A DNA stretch of 64,000 nucleotides. It comes from Methylobacterium sp. UNC378MF (lineage in GTDB: Bacteria; Pseudomonadota; Alphaproteobacteria; Rhizobiales; Beijerinckiaceae). The DNA lies in NCBI RefSeq assembly GCF_900103195.1, contig NZ_FMWU01000008.1, forward strand, positions 124,001 to 188,000. Reading direction: 5' to 3'. Below are positions 55,703-64,000 of the stretch, in pieces (positions within the stretch are counted from its first letter, which is position 1; each line of letters opens with the position of its first letter). Both the position numbers and the translations under genes were made by a program. Below the pieces are notes generated by a model. That model searched no databases, had not been told where the DNA came from, and saw nothing but the letters and a program-made list of their open reading frames with translations.

Positions 55703-55711
55703 GACTCGGGT

Positions 55712-58402
<2,691 letters not shown>

Positions 58403-58568
58403 GTCGATCCCGTCCGTATCTGGTGCCCGGCGCCGGCCGAGCTGATGGGCGGGGGTTGGACCATCCCGCAGCGCAACGCAAGATGAACGCGTGATGGCGT
58501 TGTGCGTGCGTTGCTGACGGGTTCGGCGGTCTGTCAGGTCCGCGACGTCGCGGCGCGGGCGCTGCCCC

Positions 58569-58712
58569 TCAGTGCAGGATTCCGAGCCCGATCACGCCGA
58601 CGACGATTAGGTAGATCGCGACGATGTAGTTGAGCAGCCGCGGCATCACCAGGATCAGGATCCCGGCGAGGATCGCGATCAGCGGCTGGAGGTTCGAGAT
58701 GGAGATAGTCAC
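58569..58712 (-). CDS. DUF3096 small membrane protein
   Basis: 47 residues from GTG at 58712: VTISISNLQPLIAILAGILI, then LVMPRLLNYIVAIYLIVVGV and IGLGILH. Two hydrophobic helices joined by the conserved MPRLLNYIVAIYLIVVG stretch identify DUF3096. AAGGAGG lies five bases before the GTG, a strong start signal. Function unknown. It sits 110 bases after pufC on the same strand and may be on the puf transcript. Confidence 0.8.
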   Translation of the reverse strand: MTISISNLQPLIAILAGILILVMPRLLNYIVAIYLIVVGVIGLGILH

Positions 58713-58784
58713 AGGTGCCTCCTTGGACCGAGCTGGGCCGCCGGTATCGACGCCCCTACCCTTTGGAGGTTCCCTGTAGCTTGA

Positions 58785-58815
58785 CCGGAGCGGATGGCTG
58801 ATCCGGCCGCTCCGG
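58785..58815 (-). terminator. Hairpin just after pufC
   Basis: CCGGAGCGG (minus strand) and CCGCTCCGG form a perfect 9-bp stem with a 13-base loop, starting six bases after the pufC stop. No T-run follows, so it may protect the 3' end of the puf mRNA rather than stop transcription. Confidence 0.5.
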
Positions 58816-58821
58816 AGCCGA

Positions 58822-59925
58822 TCAGGGCTTCGGCGTCGGCGTCTCGGTGCCCGGGATCGGGTCCTTGGCCTCGCCGGTGGGCAGGCTCGCCGCGATCGTC
58901 GGGTGCGACAACTCCGGATAGGGCGCGATCACGTTGGCGCCGTTCAACGGCTTGTTGGCGCCGTTGTGGCAGGTGGCGCAGTTGATCTTCGGCGCGTCGC
59001 CCAGGACGCCGAGGCGGTTCCGCGGGAAGGTCGAGGTCAGCGGCTGAAGATAGTCCTGGTTTAGGTCGCGCACCATGCGGATGCCGTACCAGGCATGGAC
59101 CCGGTTGGGCGTGCTGGTGTCCCACTGCGCCACTGAACGTGTGTTGTGGCAGAAGGTGCAGTTCACGCCGAGCGATTGCGACATGCTGATCATGATCGCG
59201 AAGGTCTTCTCCGCGTCCTGGATCGGCTTTCCCTTGGTCTCCGGCAGCGCCGTAGTGGCGTTCACCCGGATCGCGTCGTCGGAGGTCTCCTTGTGCTGAT
59301 AAAACGCTTGATAGACGTCGTAGGGCAGCGAGGTATTACCGACCTCGGGTGATGCCAAATTCTGGCTGTTGTTGCGCGGGATGAACTGCCCGGCCCCCTG
59401 GACAGGACGATCGAACCAAATGTTGGCCGGAACCGGATTGCCCCGGTGGCAGGTGTAACAGGTCACACCGGCCTGATGGACGTGGTTCTCCTTCCAGGAC
59501 GCGTTGATGTACTGCGTCATCTGGATCATGCGCCGCGCGACACGCTTCTGGTATAGTTCGTCGGAAGCCATGTTCTCCGTGCTGTGGCAATACGTGCAGC
59601 CCTGCTGCGGCGCGACCCACTCGGTGATCGACACCATCAGGCGATTGAACTGTTCGGCCGAGAGATCGCCCAGGACCTGGACGTTCTGATAGACGGCCGA
59701 GGCCTTGTCGCCCCCCGCATCGGCCGGGTCGGCCGGCGCCGGTGCGACATTGGCGGCCGCCAGCGCCTCGTTTCCGGCGCGGGTGCGGATCAGGTCCATG
59801 CCGGTTCCGCGGAAGCCGGTCTGCTTGTTCGCCATCGGCGGATGGGTCCAGCCCGCGCCCCCGAACATCGCGATGGTGAGGAACAGAGCTAGCGCCCCGC
59901 CGATCACCGCCAGAATCGTCTTCAT
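58822..59925 (-). CDS. pufC: Photosynthetic reaction-centre tetrahaem cytochrome c subunit
   Basis: 367 residues. Four CxxCH haem sites: GCTYCHSTENM, TCYTCHRGNP, NCTFCHNTRSV and NCATCHNGANK, with axial Met residues ahead of each. Donates electrons to the photo-oxidised special pair on the periplasmic side. The N-terminus (KTILAVIGGALALFLTIAMF) is a membrane anchor or signal with no lipobox Cys, unlike the Blastochloris viridis subunit, which is a lipoprotein. The start follows the pufM stop by 10 bases. Confidence 0.97.
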   Translation of the reverse strand: MKTILAVIGGALALFLTIAMFGGAGWTHPPMANKQTGFRGTGMDLIRTRAGNEALAAANVAPAPADPADAGGDKASAVYQNVQVLGDLSAEQFNRLMVSITEWVAPQQGCTYCHSTENMASDELYQKRVARRMIQMTQYINASWKENHVHQAGVTCYTCHRGNPVPANIWFDRPVQGAGQFIPRNNSQNLASPEVGNTSLPYDVYQAFYQHKETSDDAIRVNATTALPETKGKPIQDAEKTFAIMISMSQSLGVNCTFCHNTRSVAQWDTSTPNRVHAWYGIRMVRDLNQDYLQPLTSTFPRNRLGVLGDAPKINCATCHNGANKPLNGANVIAPYPELSHPTIAASLPTGEAKDPIPGTETPTPKP

Positions 59926-59935
59926 GACGGCCTCC

Positions 59936-60916
59936 TCACGGCTTCATGCCGGGTGCGAGTTGGGCGGGATCCACGATCGGACCGTAGACCTGCGGATAGG
60001 CAGGGGCGACGTGGTGCTTGACAGCCCACAGATACCAGTTGTCGACCACGGTGCCGGTGAGAAGGATGCCAATGCCGCCCGTCAGCGTCGTCAGGACCGC
60101 GAACCACCAGGCCCAGCGATGGACGGATTCCATCGTGGCATTGAAGCCCATGGTCCAGCGCCAGAACAGGGCGGCGCGTTCGGTGGCAGTCCCGCGGTCG
60201 ACGATCTGGTCGATCTCGCGCTCCGCGCCGTAGCGCGAGGAAGCCAGGATGGTGCCCCCGTGCATCGCGAACAGCAGCGTCGATCCGTAGAGGAACGTGA
60301 TCGAGAGCATGTGGAACGGGTTGTAGAACAAGTTTCCGTAGCGGAGCGAGAAGGCGGCGGTCCAATCGAGGTGCGGGAAGATGCCGAAGGGTACGGCCTC
60401 CGACCAGGACCCCATCAGCAGCGGCCGGATGAAGCCGAGGACGAGGTAAAGCCAGATCGCCGACGCGAAGGCCCACGGCACGTGGGTGCCGAGGCCGAGC
60501 GCCCGTGCTCGCCGGTAGAGGTGGACCCACCAGAGCAGGATCGAGGCCGTCAGGAAGAAGCCGGCGATGAGCCACCAGCCGCCCTCGTTGAGCGGCGGCA
60601 GAACTCGCAGCCCGTATTTCGGCAGCGGCGGCTCGAGAGCGAGCCACGGCAACTGCCGGACGAACTGAACCGGATCCCAGTTCACCGAGGCCCACATGTT
60701 GAGGCCGATGATCTCGAAGGCGATCAGCCCGCAGGTGATCGAGAGGGCCGCGATGTAGCCGATATAGATCGGGCCGACCTGACTGTTGCCGATGAGCCCG
60801 AACAGGTAGCTGTTGAACGGCTTACCGACCCGGTCGTCGACCGCCACCGGAACCCCGTGCTCCGGTACCAGCGGGCGCACCTGAACCTGCGTGAAGATGT
60901 TCTGGTAATAGGCCAT
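59936..60916 (-). CDS. pufM: Photosynthetic reaction-centre M subunit
   Basis: 326 residues, five membrane helices. Opens [20 protein letters not shown]. Bacteriochlorophyll and iron ligands lie in [40 protein letters not shown] and [11 protein letters not shown], then [20 protein letters not shown] with the Glu/His iron-site region. Binds the special pair and QA with PufL. An 81-base gap separates it from pufL. Confidence 0.97.
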   Translation of the reverse strand: MAYYQNIFTQVQVRPLVPEHGVPVAVDDRVGKPFNSYLFGLIGNSQVGPIYIGYIAALSITCGLIAFEIIGLNMWASVNWDPVQFVRQLPWLALEPPLPKYGLRVLPPLNEGGWWLIAGFFLTASILLWWVHLYRRARALGLGTHVPWAFASAIWLYLVLGFIRPLLMGSWSEAVPFGIFPHLDWTAAFSLRYGNLFYNPFHMLSITFLYGSTLLFAMHGGTILASSRYGAEREIDQIVDRGTATERAALFWRWTMGFNATMESVHRWAWWFAVLTTLTGGIGILLTGTVVDNWYLWAVKHHVAPAYPQVYGPIVDPAQLAPGMKP

Positions 60917-60997
60917 AGCCTGCCCTCCCCCGGGAGTGCCGCGCGCTCGGCGGCGGCGACCCGCGTTATTCCCCTCGCTCCGATTGCGTTCGGCCCG

Positions 60998-61822
60998 TCA
61001 CCGCCACACGGGAAGGTTGAGCCACCAGCCCCACCATTGCGGCCAGCCCTGCGTCCAGAACGGTCCGCTGATGACGATGCAGACCGCGCTCCAGAACCCG
61101 GCCGACAGGGCGAGGAACAGGCCGAGGCGATGGATGCCGAGTGTTCCGATCGAGTAGCCGATCGTGTCGCGGAAGAAGGTGTCCTCGTGCTCGGGCGTCT
61201 TCACGACCTCGCCCTTCTTCGGGTTGGTTGCCGAGAGGATCAGGCCGCCGTGCATCGCCAGGGCCAAAGTCGTCGTGAAGAAGAACGTTACCGCCAGCAT
61301 GTGCGCCGGGTTATAGTGGAAGTGTAGATACTGATATCCGGTATTTGACACCCAATCGAGGTGGCTGAGTATGCCGTACGGGAAGCCGTAGCCCCAGGCG
61401 CCCATCAGCAACGGTCGGATCACCACCAGGGTGAAGTAGGCGAAGATCGCCATCCCGAAGGCCGCGGGAACGTGGTAGCCGATGCCGAGCTTGCGGCAGA
61501 TCTCGACCTCGCGCAGCGCCCAGGACACGAACGAGCCCAGCGCGCACATGGTGATGATCTGCCAGAGGCCGCCCTCCTTCAGCGGCGCGAGCCTCAGGCC
61601 GTAGCTGATATCGGGCGGCGCGATGTTGATCTGCCAGATGTTCCATGTCGGCCCGATCGCCGCGCCGTAGATGACGAGCGCGGTGCCCAGCACCGTGAAG
61701 AACATCCCGACCACGCCGAAGAAACCGACGAAGAACGGCCCGACCCAGAAGTCGAACAGGTCGCCGCCGAGCAAAGTGCCGCCGCGGACCCTGTATTTGC
61801 GCTCGAAGCTCAGCATCGCCAT
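60998..61822 (-). CDS. pufL: Photosynthetic reaction-centre L subunit
   Basis: 274 residues, five helices. [20 protein letters not shown] is the family N-terminus, followed by [20 protein letters not shown]. Chlorophyll and iron ligands in [40 protein letters not shown] and [16 protein letters not shown] site near [20 protein letters not shown]. Located after the pufA-pufL hairpin. Confidence 0.97.
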   Translation of the reverse strand: MAMLSFERKYRVRGGTLLGGDLFDFWVGPFFVGFFGVVGMFFTVLGTALVIYGAAIGPTWNIWQINIAPPDISYGLRLAPLKEGGLWQIITMCALGSFVSWALREVEICRKLGIGYHVPAAFGMAIFAYFTLVVIRPLLMGAWGYGFPYGILSHLDWVSNTGYQYLHFHYNPAHMLAVTFFFTTTLALAMHGGLILSATNPKKGEVVKTPEHEDTFFRDTIGYSIGTLGIHRLGLFLALSAGFWSAVCIVISGPFWTQGWPQWWGWWLNLPVWR

Positions 61823-61866
61823 GGCGGCTGCTCCTCAGTCAGGCCGGAGAAGAGGAAGGACGAGGT

Positions 61867-61892
61867 GACCGCGGCTTTCGCGCGCCGCGGTC
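61867..61892 (-). promoter_or_regulatory. pufA-pufL intercistronic hairpin
   Basis: GACCGCGGC, eight-base loop, GCCGCGGTC: a perfect 9-bp stem starting 11 bases after the pufA stop, well before the pufL start. In Rhodobacter capsulatus a hairpin at this place stops 3'-5' decay and makes pufBA mRNA more stable than pufLM, setting the excess of antenna over reaction centres. The same job is inferred here. Confidence 0.7.
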
Positions 61893-61903
61893 GGGACCGG
61901 CGG

Positions 61904-62095
61904 TCAGGCCGGCATCTGCGGCAGCGCGAGCGTGATGGTATTCTCGGCGGCCTTGTTGTTTCTCGGACCGTCCAGCCAGTTGAACCGGTCGGTCGACAGC
62001 AGGATGAAGTGGATCAGCAGCGCCAGGATGAAGAGGAAGGTGAACAGAGCCACCAGCGTGCGCCGCGGATCGAAGAGCAACCAAACCTTGTGCAT
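61904..62095 (-). CDS. pufA: Light-harvesting 1 alpha polypeptide
   Basis: 63 residues. [20 protein letters not shown], then the membrane helix with the bacteriochlorophyll-ligating His in [20 protein letters not shown]. The FDPRR and STDRFNWL segments are typical of LH1 alpha. Paired with pufB 10 bases upstream. Confidence 0.96.
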   Translation of the reverse strand: MHKVWLLFDPRRTLVALFTFLFILALLIHFILLSTDRFNWLDGPRNNKAAENTITLALPQMPA

Positions 62096-62105
62096 CCGAT
62101 CCTCC

Positions 62106-62342
62106 TCAGCCGATCATCGTGACGAGGGCATGAGCCGCATCGCGGACGCCCTCGAGCGAGGCGTAGCCCTGCGGTCCGGGGAGCCACGGACGCCACAGCC
62201 AGACGAGGATGTGGGCGACCACGGCGATCGCCGTGAAGATGAGGAAGCTCGTCAGGAAGATCGCGTGGAACTCCTTGGCTTCCGGTTCCGTCAGCCCGGA
62301 CAGGCTGCTCGGTCTTTCTGTTGTGACGGGTCCACTCGCCAT
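62106..62342 (-). CDS. pufB: Light-harvesting 1 beta polypeptide
   Basis: 78 residues. [20 protein letters not shown] and [19 protein letters not shown], with the ligand His in [15 protein letters not shown]-terminal extension of about 23 residues after PWLPG ([20 protein letters not shown]) makes it longer than the usual 50-60 residue beta peptides. GGAGG lies about eight bases before the ATG at 62342. Confidence 0.95.
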   Translation of the reverse strand: MASGPVTTERPSSLSGLTEPEAKEFHAIFLTSFLIFTAIAVVAHILVWLWRPWLPGPQGYASLEGVRDAAHALVTMIG

Positions 62343-62467
62343 CGTTCAGACCTCCGTGTGTTGGCCGCGCCCCTGGCGAGGCGCGACGGGTTCAGCCGTG
62401 AAGCCTTGCGGCGGCCACGGCCCGACTTCCCCCGCGTCACCGGACGGAAGCATCTCGAGCAGGGCGT

Positions 62468-62728
62468 TCAGCCCATGAAGGCGAAGGGGATCGCCTGAAC
62501 CGCCATGGCGCGGGCCTCGCCGAAGACCGAGCGGCGCGTCGGCGCCAGGCCCGGACGGGCGACCTCGCGGGCCGGCCGGAAACGGTTCAGCGTCGCGGCG
62601 GCGAGGAAGAACGGGTAGGTCGCCGCCAGGATCAGCCGGAACTGGATCTCTTCCTGGTGCTGGCGGTCGGTCGCGACCATCGTGCGCATCGTCAGGTCTC
62701 CTCTGGGTGAAACGGTGAGGCGGGTCAT
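62468..62728 (-). CDS. pufQ: PufQ-like protein between bchZ and pufB
   Basis: 86 residues from ATG at 62728, which overlaps the bchZ stop as ATGA; a Met at 62689 is an alternative giving 73 residues. [20 protein letters not shown] is a charged start and first hydrophobic segment; a second short hydrophobic end is [13 protein letters not shown]. PufQ in Rhodobacter is a 74-residue protein at this exact place that affects bacteriochlorophyll supply. The call rests on position, size and general pattern; sequence identity to known PufQ is low by eye. Confidence 0.6.
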   Translation of the reverse strand: MTRLTVSPRGDLTMRTMVATDRQHQEEIQFRLILAATYPFFLAAATLNRFRPAREVARPGLAPTRRSVFGEARAMAVQAIPFAFMG

Positions 62729-64000
62729 GCCGGGATCCCCCCGGCGAGATCGGCCCGGGCCCGCGCCACGTGGGCGGGCGCGACGGCCTCGGATTCGGCG
62801 TCGCGGGCGGCGCGCTCGGCGGCGTCGCGCAGGCGCTTGGCGGCCGAGATGCGGGCGAGCACCGGCTGGGCCTCGACCAGGGCGTCGAGCGCCTGCCGGG
62901 CGGCCTCATCCCAAGGCAGCTCGGCGTGGCGCCGGGCCGGGGTCGCCTCGACCTTGTCCATGTCGCGGGCGAGCGGCAGGATGTGGAAGAGGGTATCGAA
63001 CAGGGCGTTGCAGACCTCCTGGACGAGGTAGGTCGCCCCGGCGTAGCCCATGAAGGGCGTCCCGGTGTGCCGCCGGATGATGGCCCCGGGGAACGAGGCC
63101 GGGACGTAGGTGGCCCGGGCACCGCACTCGGCGAGGTACATCCGCTCGTTGAACGAGCCGAACAGCACCAGCGGCGACCTCGTGGCGATCGCCGCCCGCA
63201 CGGCGGCGTTGTCGGGCTTGAGCCCGGCCGAGCGCCCGAAGGCGAAGTGGCAAGGCAGGCCCATCTCGTCTTCGAGGAAGTGGCGCACGCCCCGCGCGTA
63301 GGTCTCGGTGGCGACAATGCCGAAGCTTGCCGTCCCGAAGAAGTCCTGCGTCACCGACCGCCAGAGATCCCAGACCGGCTTGATCGTGGTGTGGCGCTCG
63401 CGCTCGATGAACGGTTCGGGGTCGAGACCGAGGATTTCGCCCAGCGAGCGCAAGAACTTGGTGGTCGACAGGATGCCGATCGGCGCCTGCAGGTAGGGGC
63501 GTTCCAGATCCTCGCAGAGGAGGCGGCCGAACTCCCTGTAGAGGCAGACATTGGCGTCGGCGTTGACGAGCTTCGGTACGTCGGCGAGGTGCGCGCCGAG
63601 GGGAAAGGTCAGATTCACCTCGGCGCCGATCCCCTCCACCAGCCGCCGGATCTCGGCGAGGTCGGAGGGCATGTTGAACGTGCCGTAGGCCGGGCCGATC
63701 AGGTTCACCCGCGGCTTCTCGCCGGGCTTCTTCTCCGGCCGGGCCGGAATGCCCTTCTTGGCGAATTTTTTGGCCCCGTATTCCTGCCAGAGCCAGCGCA
63801 TGGCCCGGTCGGCCGCCTGCCACTGATCCTCGTCGATGGTGCGCGGCAGGAAGCGCTGGAGGCCGGTCCCCTCCGGCGTCACGCCGCCGCCGATCATCTC
63901 GGCGATCGAGCCGGTGACCACCACGCTGGGCTGGCCGGGATCGAGGGTCGCGTGGGCGCGCTTCATCGCGCCCTCGGTGCCGTGGCGGCCCAACTCCTCC
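62725..64000 (-). CDS. bchZ: Chlorophyllide a reductase subunit Z, 5' end beyond window
   Basis: At least 424 residues visible in an open frame that runs off position 64000. With BchX and BchY it reduces ring B of chlorophyllide a to the bacteriochlorin. NifK-like features: [40 protein letters not shown], and [20 protein letters not shown], with [20 protein letters not shown] near the C-terminus. The first visible residues ([14 protein letters not shown]) are internal: the family is about 480 residues. Its stop overlaps the PufQ-like start. Confidence 0.95.
   Translation of the reverse strand, partial: EELGRHGTEGAMKRAHATLDPGQPSVVVTGSIAEMIGGGVTPEGTGLQRFLPRTIDEDQWQAADRAMRWLWQEYGAKKFAKKGIPARPEKKPGEKPRVNLIGPAYGTFNMPSDLAEIRRLVEGIGAEVNLTFPLGAHLADVPKLVNADANVCLYREFGRLLCEDLERPYLQAPIGILSTTKFLRSLGEILGLDPEPFIERERHTTIKPVWDLWRSVTQDFFGTASFGIVATETYARGVRHFLEDEMGLPCHFAFGRSAGLKPDNAAVRAAIATRSPLVLFGSFNERMYLAECGARATYVPASFPGAIIRRHTGTPFMGYAGATYLVQEVCNALFDTLFHILPLARDMDKVEATPARRHAELPWDEAARQALDALVEAQPVLARISAAKRLRDAAERAARDAESEAVAPAHVARARADLAGGIPA

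Noticed and set aside
62343..62467. PpsR/CrtJ site (TGT-N12-ACA) before pufB
   Set aside because: No sequence of that form found in the gap by eye.

Overview
The window is GC-rich, densely packed alphaproteobacterial chromosome, most likely from a pink-pigmented facultative methylotroph of the genus Methylobacterium. The main reasons are a bchZ-pufBALMC photosynthesis locus, pyruvate phosphate dikinase and a three-subunit proton-translocating transhydrogenase, an oxalate-use cluster (formyl-CoA transferase, oxalate/formate antiporter, GntR regulator), and the alphaproteobacterial housekeeping block erpA-dgt-argS-SPOR-nagZ-tatABC. The genus is an inference from gene content. I see no tRNA, rRNA, CRISPR array, insertion sequence, integrase or prophage gene, so this reads as ordinary core chromosome with a few accessory inserts.

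Layout. Positions 1-2735 (- strand) hold an operon of anmK, a stand-alone MrcB-N-terminal-domain gene that overlaps the anmK stop by 4 bases, and aroC (cut by the window edge). tyrS and an orphan KdpE-type response regulator follow on +. Positions 4870-13661 are the housekeeping block, with an inserted glycine-rich secreted protein gene and without the scpA-scpB pair usually found between nagZ and tatA. Positions 13807-17552 carry envelope genes of unknown role: a 647-residue exported protein, a DUF2165 membrane protein and an outer-membrane barrel. Positions 17731-20230 encode a NitT/TauT-type ABC importer with a Tat-exported binding protein. Then come a pterin carbinolamine dehydratase and, at 21195-27147, a complete RND efflux operon with a divergent TetR gene and a clear operator-like dyad.

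Positions 27158-30548 hold a three-gene signalling operon: an MHYT-PAS histidine kinase, a single-domain receiver and a receiver-HWE/HisKA_2 kinase, joined by 4-base overlaps. Positions 31046-38172 contain two unknown genes and the oxalate cluster: frc, a formyltransferase-fold protein, a class II aldolase, oxlT and a GntR/FCD regulator. This cluster has several candidate regulatory dyads, a leader ORF and terminator hairpins. Positions 38571-42347 carry a small membrane protein, an HD-GYP phosphodiesterase, a CAP-domain lipoprotein and recJ. Positions 42480-49568 hold pntAA-pntAB-pntB, an aa3-oxidase subunit IV-like protein, an ABC1/UbiB-family kinase and an M3 oligoendopeptidase. Positions 49809-55181 hold an NtrC-type regulator followed by two peptidoglycan enzymes, an L,D-transpeptidase and a DUF882/M15-like peptidase.

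The right end (55712-64000, - strand) pairs ppdK with the photosynthesis locus: bchZ (partial), a pufQ-like gene, pufB, pufA, pufL, pufM, pufC and a tiny DUF3096 gene. Transcription runs from bacteriochlorophyll synthesis into light-harvesting 1 and reaction-centre genes. A strong hairpin separates pufA from pufL, the position where such a hairpin stabilises the LH1 mRNA in Rhodobacter. Together with PPDK (phosphoenolpyruvate supply for the serine cycle), PNT (NADPH supply), oxalate uptake and aerobic phototrophy, this gives a picture of a plant-associated methylotroph.
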